DNA from: Clostridiales bacterium
Lineage (GTDB): Bacteria; Bacillota; Clostridia; Christensenellales; Pumilibacteraceae
NCBI GenBank assembly: GCA_022508425.1
Contig: JAFLVF010000012.1
Location: 1-34,757, forward strand
Reading direction: 5' to 3'
Length of the DNA: 34,757 bases
Each line of letters begins with the position of its first letter. Within the stretch, counting starts at the first letter, position 1. The position numbers and the translations under genes were made by a program. A model generated the notes under the pieces. It saw only the letters and a program-made list of their open reading frames with translations, was not told the origin of the DNA and did no database searches. Positions 6,277-14,097 of the stretch are shown here, in pieces.

Positions 6277-7464
6277 ATGAAGGTTTATGCGGACAATGCG
6301 GCGACGCGAAAGATGCGCCCCGCCGCAATCGATACAATGTTAAAGACGACGGAGGAGTATTACGGAAATCCGTCGTCGCTGCACAGTATGGGACAGCGCG
6401 CGAAAGAGGTGCTCGAGGACGCGCGTCAGAGCATAGCGAATCTTTTGGGCGCTAATGCAAACGAGATTTATTTTACTTCCGGCGGAAGCGAGGCAGACAA
6501 CCAAGCTATTTATTCGGCAGTGCACGCGCCCAAGAATAAGGGCAAAAAGCACATCGTTTCGACTGCATTCGAGCACCATGCCGTACTGCACCCGCTCGAA
6601 AAGCTTGAGAAAGAGGGATATGAAATTACTCTCCTCGACGTAGGGGAAAAGGGGTTGGTCACGGCCGAGCAGGTTGCTAAGGCCATTCGTCCCGATACCT
6701 GTCTTGTAACAGTAATGTACGCCAACAACGAGATAGGCACTATTCAGCCGATTGCGGAGATAGGCGAGGTTTGCCGCGAAAAGGGCGTGCTCTTCCACAC
6801 CGACGCTGTGCAGGCGGTTGGTCACCTTCCCATAGATTTGTCCAAGATGAAGGTCGACTATCTGTCGTTGTCGGCGCATAAGTTCGGCGGACCGCGCGGG
6901 ATAGGCGCTCTGTACGCTAGACGCGGCGCTTACGTCGCAACATTCGTGGAGGGCGGGGCGCAGGAGCGCAACAAGCGCGCCGGCACCGAAAACCTGCCGG
7001 CAATCGCAGCCATGGCGGTCGCACTCGACGAGGCGGTCAAAAACATGAAGTCGGCTAATACTAAAATTTCCGCCATGCGCGACAGGCTGATTGACGGTTT
7101 GAAGAAAATACCGCACTGCGCGCTAAACGGCGATCAAACAAAACGCTTGAGCGGCAACGTCAGCTTTTGCTTCGAGGGCATAGAGGGCGAGTCGCTCCTG
7201 TTATGGCTTGACGAGGCGGGGATATGCGCGTCGTCGGGGTCGGCTTGCACGTCGGGCTCACTCGATCCGAGTCACGTTCTGCTCGCTATAGGCAGAGTGC
7301 ACGACGTGGCGCACGGCTCGCTCCGTCTCACTCTCTCCGAGGACAACACCGACGAAGAAGTAGACTATATGCTCGAAAAAATCCCCGAAGTCGTCGCGTA
7401 TCTTCGCGGCATATCTCCGGTTTGGCGCGATTTGGTTAACGGTAAACGTCAATATATTCTCTGA
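6277..7464 (+). CDS. Cysteine desulfurase (NifS/IscS family)
   Basis: 395 residues, the normal length for the family. This PLP enzyme takes sulfur from cysteine, giving alanine and a persulfide for iron-sulfur clusters or thiolated tRNA. The PLP lysine is K202 in SAHKFGG, and the persulfide cysteine is C324 in the short-loop motif SSGSACTSGSLDPSH, as in group I NifS/IscS. The N-terminal YADNAATRK and the TDAVQ motif also fit. GGTAGGA precedes the ATG by five bases. The IscU scaffold gene follows 181 bp later, with element copy A between them; the stop codon TGA lies inside that element's left end. Confidence 0.95.
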   Translation: MKVYADNAATRKMRPAAIDTMLKTTEEYYGNPSSLHSMGQRAKEVLEDARQSIANLLGANANEIYFTSGGSEADNQAIYSAVHAPKNKGKKHIVSTAFEHHAVLHPLEKLEKEGYEITLLDVGEKGLVTAEQVAKAIRPDTCLVTVMYANNEIGTIQPIAEIGEVCREKGVLFHTDAVQAVGHLPIDLSKMKVDYLSLSAHKFGGPRGIGALYARRGAYVATFVEGGAQERNKRAGTENLPAIAAMAVALDEAVKNMKSANTKISAMRDRLIDGLKKIPHCALNGDQTKRLSGNVSFCFEGIEGESLLLWLDEAGICASSGSACTSGSLDPSHVLLAIGRVHDVAHGSLRLTLSEDNTDEEVDYMLEKIPEVVAYLRGISPVWRDLVNGKRQYIL

Positions 7465-7585
7465 CGTCTTATGCATCGGACGTAGACGAACTACGTGCTT
7501 GCGGCGGCTCAGTCATTTAGGAGGGTCTAAACTCCTTCGCCGCCGCTGCGCCGGTTGTCCGCCTACGCCGCGCCTAAGCCGTCAG
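7461..7585 (+). repeat. Structured intergenic element, copy A
   Basis: A 125-bp element with ends CTGACG and CGTCAG; the outer 14 bases pair with two mismatches. Its left end contains the stop codon of the desulfurase gene (TGA 7462-7464). Inside are a hairpin (7480-7485/7491-7496), a GC stem (7501-7508/7539-7546) and the conserved core TCATTTAGG...TCTAAACTCC. TTAGG at 7517-7521 can pair with CCTAA at 7573-7577. Related copies are at 11787 and 21073. Function is unknown; it lies inside an apparent operon and has no U-tract, so it is not a simple terminator. Confidence 0.75.
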
Positions 7586-7645
7586 TTCCGGCAAATGAAG
7601 TGTCGGGCACTTTCAAAAAAGTTTTTAAGGAGGTCATGGTTAATT

Positions 7646-8089
7646 ATGGCTTTGTACAGCGAAAAGGTTATGGACCATTTCAAGAATCCGCGCAACGTCG
7701 GCATAATAGAGGACGCCGACGGCGTGGGCGAGGTGGGTAACGCCAAGTGCGGCGATATAATGAAAATCTATCTGCGCATACGCAACGATATAATCGAGGA
7801 CGTCAAGTTCGAGACTTTCGGTTGCGCTAGCGCAATTGCGAGCAGTTCGATGGCTACCGAGCTCATAAAGGGCAAGCCCATTTCCCAAGCGTTGGAGCTT
7901 ACCAACAAGGCTGTCGCCGAAGCGCTCGACGGGTTGCCTGCGTACAAACTGCACTGCTCGGTGCTCGCCGAGGAAGCGATTAAAAACGCCATCGTCGACT
8001 ATTATGAGAAAAACGGCATAGAGTACGACAAGGCAAAGTATGCGCCCGGCAATTGCCCTCATTGCCACGATGACGGTGAGGGCGCTTGA
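7646..8089 (+). CDS. Iron-sulfur cluster scaffold protein, IscU/NifU N-terminal type
   Basis: 147 residues. The three cluster-ligand cysteines are C35 (NAKCGD, with D37), C60 (FGCASA) and C104 (HCS), so clusters can be built here from sulfur delivered by the desulfurase encoded upstream. The LPPVK Hsc66-recognition motif of true IscU is absent, as in NifU-like scaffolds of Firmicutes. The tail ends in CPHCHDD (C137, C140), an extra metal-binding-like pair. The start is the ATG at 7646: AAGGAGG at 7627-7633 is twelve bases before it. An ATG at 7636 is out of frame and almost touches the ribosome binding site. A longer upstream reading would run through the repeat element and is rejected. Confidence 0.92.
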   Translation: MALYSEKVMDHFKNPRNVGIIEDADGVGEVGNAKCGDIMKIYLRIRNDIIEDVKFETFGCASAIASSSMATELIKGKPISQALELTNKAVAEALDGLPAYKLHCSVLAEEAIKNAIVDYYEKNGIEYDKAKYAPGNCPHCHDDGEGA

Positions 8090-8106
8090 CGGTATAATTT
8101 GTAAAT

Positions 8107-8144
8107 AAAAAGCCGACGGGGTTTTCACGCTCTGTCGGCTTTTT
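8107..8144. terminator. Bidirectional intrinsic terminator
   Basis: AAAAAGCCGAC (8107-8117) pairs with GTCGGCTTTTT (8134-8144). It lies between the converging scaffold gene and aldehyde dehydrogenase gene and can end both transcripts. Confidence 0.88.
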
Positions 8145-8156
8145 GTATGTGCAAAA

Positions 8157-9533
8157 TTATTTTAGGAAGAACTTGATGAGATTGTCGTTGCTCTTCTTGT
8201 ACGGCTGGTATCGCATGGGAAGGTCGATAAAATTCTTCTTGTCGACTATGCTCTTGTAGTGTGTAAACGTTTCGAAGCCCACCTTGCCGTGATATGCGCC
8301 CATGCCGCTAGCGCCGAATCCGCCGAACGGTACATGCGGATTGGCGAGGTGTATTACGACGTCGTTTACGCAACCTCCGCCGAAGCCGAGATTGCGCGTA
8401 ATGCGCTTGATAAACTTTCTATCCGTCGAGAATACGTACAGCGCGAGCGGACTGTCGTGCGACGATACGTACGAAACTATCTCGCGTTCGTCTGTATACG
8501 TGACGATGGGTAGTACCGGACCGAAAATTTCTTCGCCCATGACGGCATCGTCAAAAGTGACGTTGTCGAGGACGGTGGGCTCGATCTTGAGTGTGTCGAC
8601 ATTTGACTTGCCGCCGCAGACGATTTTGTTCTCGTCGATTAACCCTTTTATTCGCTCGAAATGCTTAGCATTGACAATCTTGCCGTAGGCGGAGTTGTCG
8701 AGCGGGGAAGACCCGAACTGTTTTTGTATCTGCGTTTTGAGTTCTTCGATCAGCTTGCCCTTAACGCTTTCATCGCAAAAAACATAGTCGGGAGCTACGC
8801 ACGTCTGACCGCAGTTTAGGTATTTTCCCCAAACGATGCGTTTGGCGGCGAGCTTAACGTTTGCAGATTTATCGACTATGCAAGGGCTCTTGCCGCCCAG
8901 CTCGAGAGTGACGGGCGTGAGGTTTTCGGCGGCCTTGCCGTAAACGAATTTGCCTATATTCTTACTGCCCGTGAAGAACACGTAGTCGTATTTTTCTTGC
9001 CACAGCGCTTCGTTATATTCCTTGCCGTAGACGGCGGCAACGTATTCGCGCGGGAATACGTCATCTATGATTTTCTTGATAACCTCGCTCGTGTTGGGCG
9101 CCGACGAACTTGTTTTGAGAACGACGGTGTTGCCCGCGGCCAATGCGTCGACGAGCGGGCCCATTGCGAGCAGGAAAGGATAGTTCCACGGGCTAAGCAC
9201 CAAAACCGTGCCGTACGGCGAGGGCAGACGGTAGCTCTTGGACGCAAAATGCACGAGCGGCGTTTTTGCGCGCTTTGCTTTGGAAAATTTCTTTACGTGC
9301 TTTAGCATGAACGATATTTCGCTCATTACAAGCCCCGTTTCGCACATGTAGCTTTCGCTAGCGCTCTTGCCGAGGTCGGCGTGAAGTGCATTGTGGATGT
9401 CATCGAGGTTAGCCTTGATAGCGTTGTACAGCGATGAGAGATATTTCTTTCTGAACTTGACGTCGAGCGTCTTACCGACGGCGAAGAACGCCTTTTGCTC
9501 AGTGACTATTTGAGTAAGTTGATTTTCAGACAT
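8157..9533 (-). CDS. NAD(P)-dependent aldehyde dehydrogenase (class 3-like)
   Basis: 458 residues, the size of class 3/fatty aldehyde dehydrogenases rather than the roughly 490 of most ALDHs. It oxidises aldehydes to acids. Visible are the cofactor segment FTGS (187-190), the general base E211 in ELGGK, and the catalytic C245 in NCGQTCVAPDY. The C-terminal PFGGFGASGMGAYHG is typical of the class. AGGAG lies six bases before the ATG at 9533. It is the last gene of a three-gene operon: the alcohol dehydrogenase ends one base upstream. Together they could turn an alcohol into an acid, or act in reverse for aldehyde removal. The true substrate is not visible. Confidence 0.92.
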   Translation of the reverse strand: MSENQLTQIVTEQKAFFAVGKTLDVKFRKKYLSSLYNAIKANLDDIHNALHADLGKSASESYMCETGLVMSEISFMLKHVKKFSKAKRAKTPLVHFASKSYRLPSPYGTVLVLSPWNYPFLLAMGPLVDALAAGNTVVLKTSSSAPNTSEVIKKIIDDVFPREYVAAVYGKEYNEALWQEKYDYVFFTGSKNIGKFVYGKAAENLTPVTLELGGKSPCIVDKSANVKLAAKRIVWGKYLNCGQTCVAPDYVFCDESVKGKLIEELKTQIQKQFGSSPLDNSAYGKIVNAKHFERIKGLIDENKIVCGGKSNVDTLKIEPTVLDNVTFDDAVMGEEIFGPVLPIVTYTDEREIVSYVSSHDSPLALYVFSTDRKFIKRITRNLGFGGGCVNDVVIHLANPHVPFGGFGASGMGAYHGKVGFETFTHYKSIVDKKNFIDLPMRYQPYKKSNDNLIKFFLK

Positions 9534-9534
9534 T

Positions 9535-10731
9535 TTAAGCTCCTATTTTTTCGTACATTTTAGCGAGTTTCTTTTTGTCCCACAGTACGGGAACGGGGTA
9601 TAAGGGATTTGCTTCCTTGTCCGCGTAGGCTGAGAGGGCGGGTATGTCCTCTTGTTTGATTTCGTCTATATGCGAGGGTATGCCGAACTTGTCGTTTAGC
9701 CGTTCGATTTCGGCTATTATGCGCTCGGCGGCGACGTCTGCCGGCGTGTCCTTGTCCGCAAGAGAGCAAAATACTGCGATTTTCTTTAATTTCTTGTGCG
9801 CGTGCTTTCCGTACTCGCTCAAGACAATGGGGAGTATGACTGCGTTGGCAAGCCCGTGCGCGACGTTGTATTTACCGCCGAGCGCGTGCGCCAAGGCGTG
9901 CACATAGCCGACGTAGCTCTTGGAAAAGGCGCGCCCCGCAAGGTGCGACGCCATAAGCATGTTCTTTGCCGCGTCGCGGTCACGATAGGTGTAAAACTTT
10001 TCAAGATTTTCGAAGATCAGCTTGATAGCGTTTAGCGCGTCGGCGCGCGTTGACTTGTTGCCCGATTTACCTATATACGCTTCGACAGCGTGCGTGAGAG
10101 CGTCCATGCCCGTGGTGGACGCCACATGCGGAGGGAGAGAAAGTATCATTTCCTCGTCTAGCACGGCGTACTTGGGTATGAGCGGGAAATCGTTGATAGC
10201 ATACTTGTGCCGCGTAACCGAATCCACTATGACGCAGGCGAGCGTCGTTTCGCTGCCTGTGCCGGCCGTCGTCGGCACGGCTATGAGAAGGGGGATCTTC
10301 TTGCGGACCTTGAGTATTCCGCGCAATTTACCGAGAGTCTTTTTCGGCCGCGCGACGAGTGCACCGACGCCTTTTGCACAGTCTATGGGCGAGCCGCCGC
10401 CAAAGGCTATGATGCTGTCGCAACCTTCGTTTTTGTATATCTCTAACGCTTCCGACACGTTGTCCGTCGTCGGGTTGGCAACGACGTTGTCATATACGGC
10501 GTAGCTCATTCCTTTTTCTTTCAGCGCGTCTTCCGCTTTTTGAGTAAGGCCGAGAGAGCGCACGGTCTTGTCGGTGACTATGAGCGGTCTTGTTTTCCCG
10601 CAGGAAGCGAGAGTAGCCGCGACGTCCTCGGTCTTGTCGATTATCTGGGGGTCTTTGTAGGGGAGAATGGGCAGCGCGCACTTGAAAACCAATTGAAAAG
10701 CGCGGCAGTACAGTTTTTTGAAAATGTTCAT
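9535..10731 (-). CDS. Iron-containing alcohol dehydrogenase
   Basis: 398 residues, group III (Fe-ADH) family. It has the nucleotide-binding GGGSPID (111-117), the PTTAGTGSE motif, and the four metal ligands D210, H214, H278 and H292 in the usual spacing. The enzyme interconverts alcohols and aldehydes with NAD(P)H. AAGGA precedes the ATG by about seven bases. The neighbours are a MarR regulator 17 bp upstream and an aldehyde dehydrogenase one base downstream, so the product aldehyde is probably passed on. Butanol, ethanol or 1,2-diol metabolism are possible. Confidence 0.93.
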   Translation of the reverse strand: MNIFKKLYCRAFQLVFKCALPILPYKDPQIIDKTEDVAATLASCGKTRPLIVTDKTVRSLGLTQKAEDALKEKGMSYAVYDNVVANPTTDNVSEALEIYKNEGCDSIIAFGGGSPIDCAKGVGALVARPKKTLGKLRGILKVRKKIPLLIAVPTTAGTGSETTLACVIVDSVTRHKYAINDFPLIPKYAVLDEEMILSLPPHVASTTGMDALTHAVEAYIGKSGNKSTRADALNAIKLIFENLEKFYTYRDRDAAKNMLMASHLAGRAFSKSYVGYVHALAHALGGKYNVAHGLANAVILPIVLSEYGKHAHKKLKKIAVFCSLADKDTPADVAAERIIAEIERLNDKFGIPSHIDEIKQEDIPALSAYADKEANPLYPVPVLWDKKKLAKMYEKIGA

Positions 10732-10748
10732 AGTTGTTTCCTTGCAGA

Positions 10749-11192
10749 TTATTTGGCCGATATTTGTTTGTAGTAGTTGGTCAGGTTGTCGGCAATGGCG
10801 TGGAGCGATTGGTAAAATTGTACGCGCTCCTCGTCTGACAACACGGCGCTGCCGGCATTGACCGCCTTTTCGGATTTGTCGGTGATAAAGTCGGCGACCT
10901 TCTTGCCTTCGTCGGTAAGGCGAATAACGGCATTGTACGTGTTGAGATCGTACGATACGTACCCTTTGCTCCTCAGCAACGACAACCCGCGCGATATTGC
11001 CGCTTTGTCCTCGAACGTCAGCTTGATAAGCTCAGTCGCCCGAAGCCCTTGCGGATTCTCGTTAAGATAGTAAATACACATGACGTGTATGGCCTTAAGC
11101 CCGTAGCTCTTCATCTCGTGTACCTTTATCCTATTGACGAGCTTGTTCAGTTTCATTACTGTAATCGTGAAATTTTCGAATACCTTTTCCAT
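10749..11192 (-). CDS. MarR-family transcriptional regulator
   Basis: 147 residues with the MarR winged-helix layout: helices for dimerisation at both ends, a helix-turn-helix around 53-74 (ATELIKLTFEDKAAISRGLSLL) and a wing to about 92. It heads the operon with the alcohol and aldehyde dehydrogenases and very likely represses it, with release by an alcohol, aldehyde or related ligand. Two identical inverted repeats sit on its own promoter. I chose the ATG at 11192, with AAAGG five bases upstream. The same frame opens with a TTG at 11225, but that codon lies inside an operator at the transcription start and cannot be the start. Confidence 0.9.
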   Translation of the reverse strand: MEKVFENFTITVMKLNKLVNRIKVHEMKSYGLKAIHVMCIYYLNENPQGLRATELIKLTFEDKAAISRGLSLLRSKGYVSYDLNTYNAVIRLTDEGKKVADFITDKSEKAVNAGSAVLSDEERVQFYQSLHAIADNLTNYYKQISAK

Positions 11193-11212
11193 GATGACCT
11201 TTGCACCTCTTT

Positions 11213-11226
11213 GTTGATTTGTCAAC
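11213..11226. promoter_or_regulatory. MarR operator O2 at the transcription start
   Basis: GTTGA-TTTG-TCAAC, a perfect inverted repeat lying directly after the -10 box of the minus-strand promoter. The same arms recur at 11244-11257. Confidence 0.75.
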
Positions 11227-11227
11227 T

Positions 11228-11256
11228 ATTATACATAAAATTTGTTGAGTGGTCAA
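11228..11256 (-). promoter_or_regulatory. Promoter of the marR-adh-aldh operon
   Basis: On the minus strand, TTGACC (11251-11256), 17-bp spacer, TATAAT (11228-11233). The -35 box is inside operator O1 and the start site is at operator O2, so repression by exclusion of the polymerase is expected. Confidence 0.85.
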
Positions 11257-11257
11257 C
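11244..11257. promoter_or_regulatory. MarR operator O1 over the -35 box
   Basis: GTTGA-GTGG-TCAAC has the same arms as O2 but a different centre. The 31-bp centre-to-centre distance is about three helical turns, placing both sites on one face of the DNA. Confidence 0.75.
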
Positions 11258-11348
11258 TAAATATAGGGGCAAAATCGGAATGTGACCGAATTTTTGCCGA
11301 GCGCCGCAGTGCCTATACAAATTTTTTTCGGTTTTTTCCGTAAAACGC

Positions 11349-11378
11349 TTGACAATGTGGTGTTATACGGCATATACT
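11349..11378 (+). promoter_or_regulatory. Promoter of the metal-resistance operon
   Basis: TTGACA (11349-11354), 18-bp spacer, TATACT (11373-11378). The start site would fall at the edge of the palindrome 11383-11406. Confidence 0.8.
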
Positions 11379-11382
11379 GTTA

Positions 11383-11406
11383 TTGAACAATTGAATAATT
11401 GTTCAA
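11383..11406. promoter_or_regulatory. ArsR/SmtB-type operator
   Basis: TTGAACAATT, four bases, AATTGTTCAA: a perfect 10-4-10 palindrome. The TGAACA/TGTTCA arms are typical of SmtB/CadC/CzrA operators. It covers the transcription start of the adjacent arsR-family gene, fitting metal-released autorepression. Confidence 0.85.
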
Positions 11407-11436
11407 CTGTAATAATTTTCGAGTGCGGAGGTCGGT

Positions 11437-11790
11437 ATGGAAGAGCCTATGCTTGAAGAAATAGGCGAGCACGGCGAAACCGTAAATAAGGTTAAGGCGG
11501 GAATGCCCGACGAGGATATGTTGGTCGATATAGCCGAATTGTTCAAGGTGTTCGGCGACTCGACTCGCACCAAGATATTGGCGGCGCTGTCCGTATCGGA
11601 GTGCTGTGTGTGCTGTCTGTCGTCGGTGCTGAACATGAGCGTGTCGGCGGTGTCGCACCAGCTCCGCATCCTGCGACAGTCCAAGCTCGTCAAGACGAGG
11701 CGAGAGGGCAAAGAGATATATTACGCTCTCGACGACGAGCATATAGGCGAGATATTTACTACCGCGCTTGAGCACGTAAAAGAACTCTGA
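11437..11790 (+). CDS. ArsR/SmtB-family metal-sensing repressor (CadC/CzrA-like)
   Basis: 117 residues, typical for the family. The winged-helix core carries ECCVCC (C56, C57, C59, C60) in the place of the CadC/ArsR ELCVCDL sequence, a soft-metal site for Cd, Pb or As. The last helix shows D100-x-H102, then H113 and E116, close to the zinc site of SmtB/CzrA. So it may carry both site types. It should leave the operator at 11383-11406 when metal binds, switching on the HMA protein and P1B ATPase encoded downstream. GGAGG is five bases before the ATG. The TGA stop codon is part of element copy B. Cd/Zn/Pb sensing is inferred; the family call is secure. Confidence 0.93.
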   Translation: MEEPMLEEIGEHGETVNKVKAGMPDEDMLVDIAELFKVFGDSTRTKILAALSVSECCVCCLSSVLNMSVSAVSHQLRILRQSKLVKTRREGKEIYYALDDEHIGEIFTTALEHVKEL

Positions 11791-11909
11791 CGGCGTATCC
11801 ATCGCGCGATAGTTCGTCGGCCTTCGCGCCGCCCTCGGTCATTTAGGTCAGACTAAATTCCCGTCGGTCGGCGCTTAGGTGTCTGCTCACCGCGCGCCTA
11901 ACCCGTCGG
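11787..11909 (+). repeat. Structured intergenic element, copy B
   Basis: A 123-bp copy of the family at 7461 and 21073. It begins CTGACGGC, containing the arsR stop codon, and ends CCCGTCGG. Inside are a small hairpin palindrome (11801-11810), a GC stem GCGCCG/CGGCGC (11826-11831/11869-11874) and the core GGTCATTTAGG...GACTAAATTCCC. TTAGG (11843-11847) can pair with CCTAA (11897-11901). It separates the sensor gene from the HMA gene. Confidence 0.75.
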
Positions 11910-11959
11910 AAAAACTTTTAATATTCTATTAGGTGTTTTAATACTGCAAGGGGATAAAC

Positions 11960-12184
11960 ATGAAAAAGACTATCAAGGTAAACAATCTGGACTGCGCCAA
12001 CTGCGCCGCAAAAGCGGAAAAGGCAATAGGCAAGCTTGACGGCGTTAACAGCGCGTCGGTCAACTTTCTCATGCAGAAGATTACGCTCGACGTTGACGAT
12101 AATAAAGTCGACGACGTTTTGAATGCGGTCAAAAAGACGTGCAAAAAAGTCGTGCCCGAGATGGACATAGTTAAGGTGATATGA
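11960..12184 (+). CDS. Free-standing HMA-domain heavy-metal-binding protein
   Basis: 74 residues forming a single heavy-metal-associated (ferredoxin-like) domain with the ligand motif DCANC (C12, C15). Such domains carry Cd, Zn, Pb or Cu(I) and usually form the N-terminus of the matching P-type ATPase. Here the ATPase encoded next lacks that domain, so this protein probably replaces it as a separate metal donor. AAGGGG stands shortly before the ATG. Its TGA overlaps the ATPase ATG (ATGA), so synthesis should be coupled. Confidence 0.92.
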   Translation: MKKTIKVNNLDCANCAAKAEKAIGKLDGVNSASVNFLMQKITLDVDDNKVDDVLNAVKKTCKKVVPEMDIVKVI

Positions 12185-14070
12185 GTAAATTACAAAAAAA
12201 CACCGTACGCATATCGGTTTCGCTCGCTTGTTTTTTTGTTGCGTTCATTTGCTTCAAACTGCTTGGAGGGCGTGCGCCGTTTTGGGCGTGGCTCATAGTT
12301 TTCCTATCCGTCTATATAGCGGCGGGCTACGACGTATTTGTTCGCGCCGTCAGGAATATCGCTCACGGCCGAGTGTTTGACGAGCACTTTCTGATGATAG
12401 TGGCGACAATAGGCGCGTTTGTTCTCGGCGAGTATGCGGAAGCTGTCGCCGTCATGCTGTTCTATCAGGTGGGCGAGCTATTCCAAAGCTATGCAGTCGG
12501 TAAGTCGCGTCGGTCGATTGCCGCGCTTATGAATATTTGCCCGGAGAGTGCGTGTGTCGTCACCGACGGCGGCGAGGAAATTGTTTCGCCCGACGAGGTG
12601 GAAGTGGGTAGCTTAATAGTCGTTAGGGCCGGAGAGAAGGTGCCCATCGACGGCATAATCGAAAGCGGATCGGGATATCTCGACTGTTCGGCGTTGACCG
12701 GAGAGAGCGAGCCCGTCGCCGTAGCGGCAGGCGACGAAGCGCTGTCGGGCGCAATAAGTACGTCGTCCGTTCTCAACGTACGCACGACTAAGCCGTACGC
12801 CGATTCGACGGTGGCTAAGATACTCGACCTCGTCGAGAACGCGTCGTCAAAAAAAGCAAAGACCGAAAACTTTATCACGCGTTTTGCATTAATCTATACG
12901 CCGGCGGTGGTGTTTTCCGCGCTCATCCTCGCCATACTTCCGCCGCTGATAATCGGATACAACGCGGGCAGTGTGTGGCGCGAGTGGGTGACGCGCGCGC
13001 TTACTTTCCTCGTGGTGTCTTGCCCGTGCGCGCTTGTGATTTCAGTACCGATGTCGTTCTTCGGCGGAATAGGAGCGGCGTCGCGGCGCGGAATATTGGT
13101 CAAGGGCGGCAACTATCTCGAGCTTTTGGGCAAGACCGATACCATTGTATTCGACAAGACGGGCACGATAACGGAAGGGAAATTCGCCGTAGTCAATGTG
13201 TTCGGCGACAGACGCGAGGTGCTGACAGTCGCGGCGAAGGCCGAGTGCGGGTCGCTGCATCCGATAGCGCAATCGATTACAAGTGCGGCAAGAGAGCAAT
13301 TCGGCTTCCAATCCGACCGTTGCGATACGACCGAGCTTGCGGGAATGGGGATAGTCGCGAAAACGGACAATGGCCAGGTGCTGTGCGGAAACCGCGCGCT
13401 CATGGAAAAATACGGCGTAGACGTAATAGACGCGGTGCCTGTAGGTACCGTCGTGTACGTGGCCGTCGACGGCAAATGTATAGGCGCAATCGATATTGCC
13501 GACCGTGTTAAACCGGACTCGACGGAAGCAATCGCTTCGCTCAAAGCGGACGGGATAAAGACGGTCATGCTTACCGGCGACAGGGCGGAGACCGCAGACA
13601 GGATAGCGCGCGAAGTGGGAATAGACTCTTCCCGCGCACAACTGTTGCCTGCCGACAAAGTAACGTGTATAGAGAACATTATCGAAGAGCACGGCGGCAA
13701 GGGCAAAGTCGCATTCGTCGGCGACGGCATCAACGACGCGCCCGTGCTGTCGAGAAGCGACGTAGGCATCGCCATGGGCGCGCTCGGCAGTGACGCGGCA
13801 ATCGAGGCGGCGGACATAGTGCTGATGAACGACAAGCTGTCCCAGATAGTCACAGCAAGGCGAATAGCGAAAAAGACTGTGCGCATCGCGCTTCAAAACA
13901 TAATTTTCGCGCTGTCGGTAAAGGCCGTTATCCTCGTGCTTGCGGCGTGCGGAATAGCTTCGATGTGGCTTGCCGTATTCGGCGACGTCGGCGTTGCGGT
14001 AATCGCCATATTGAACGCCATGCGGTGTTTGAGAGTAGGTAAGCGGCAATCTCGCAGTTCTCTTGACTAA
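12181..14070 (+). CDS. P1B-type heavy-metal-translocating ATPase (CadA/ZntA-like)
   Basis: 629 residues. All core motifs are present: TGES (173-176, actuator), membrane CPC (281-283, metal selectivity for Cd/Zn/Pb or Cu), DKTGT with the phosphorylated D325, the HP pair (360-361), and GDGINDAP (514-521). The protein starts directly with membrane helices and has no N-terminal HMA domain, which is encoded by the overlapping gene upstream. With a CadC/SmtB-like repressor in the same operon, export of Cd, Zn or Pb from the cytoplasm is most likely. Copper is less likely given the regulator. No terminator follows; the next gene has its own promoter overlapping this gene's end. Confidence 0.94.
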   Translation: MSKLQKNTVRISVSLACFFVAFICFKLLGGRAPFWAWLIVFLSVYIAAGYDVFVRAVRNIAHGRVFDEHFLMIVATIGAFVLGEYAEAVAVMLFYQVGELFQSYAVGKSRRSIAALMNICPESACVVTDGGEEIVSPDEVEVGSLIVVRAGEKVPIDGIIESGSGYLDCSALTGESEPVAVAAGDEALSGAISTSSVLNVRTTKPYADSTVAKILDLVENASSKKAKTENFITRFALIYTPAVVFSALILAILPPLIIGYNAGSVWREWVTRALTFLVVSCPCALVISVPMSFFGGIGAASRRGILVKGGNYLELLGKTDTIVFDKTGTITEGKFAVVNVFGDRREVLTVAAKAECGSLHPIAQSITSAAREQFGFQSDRCDTTELAGMGIVAKTDNGQVLCGNRALMEKYGVDVIDAVPVGTVVYVAVDGKCIGAIDIADRVKPDSTEAIASLKADGIKTVMLTGDRAETADRIAREVGIDSSRAQLLPADKVTCIENIIEEHGGKGKVAFVGDGINDAPVLSRSDVGIAMGALGSDAAIEAADIVLMNDKLSQIVTARRIAKKTVRIALQNIIFALSVKAVILVLAACGIASMWLAVFGDVGVAVIAILNAMRCLRVGKRQSRSSLD

Positions 14071-14091
14071 AACGTTTATTTATTGTACAAT
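14063..14091 (+). promoter_or_regulatory. Promoter of the phosphoesterase-HD gene (leaderless mRNA expected)
   Basis: TTGACT (14063-14068), 17-bp spacer, TACAAT (14086-14091). A start seven bases after the -10 box falls on the A of the ATG at 14098, so the mRNA would have no leader. This agrees with the absence of a ribosome binding site. Confidence 0.65.
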
Positions 14092-14094
14092 AAA
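14079..14094. promoter_or_regulatory. 16-bp palindrome over the -10 box
   Basis: TTTATTGTACAATAAA is a perfect palindrome centred in the promoter. A wider inverted repeat, ACGTTTATT (14072-14080) with AATAAACGT (14089-14097), encloses it. It may be an operator for an unknown repressor, or a hairpin. Confidence 0.5.
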
Positions 14095-14097
14095 CGT

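Noticed and set aside
7636-7740. ATG at 7636 next to AAGGAGG
   Set aside because: Only two bases separate it from the ribosome binding site, it is out of frame with the scaffold gene, and it encodes an Arg/Gly-rich peptide.
6277-8089. Nitrogen-fixation genes
   Set aside because: NifS- and NifU-like proteins here are general iron-sulfur assembly enzymes; no nitrogenase genes are present.
11920-11933. 14-bp match (inverted) with 31916-31929, AATATTCTATTAGG
   Set aside because: Matches of this length are expected by chance in about 35 kb of sequence, more so for AT-rich bases; the surroundings are not alike.
13042-14049. Open frame on the minus strand opposite the P1B ATPase (335 codons)
   Set aside because: The ATPase is certain from its motifs; the opposite frame is a by-product of codon bias and has no start signal.
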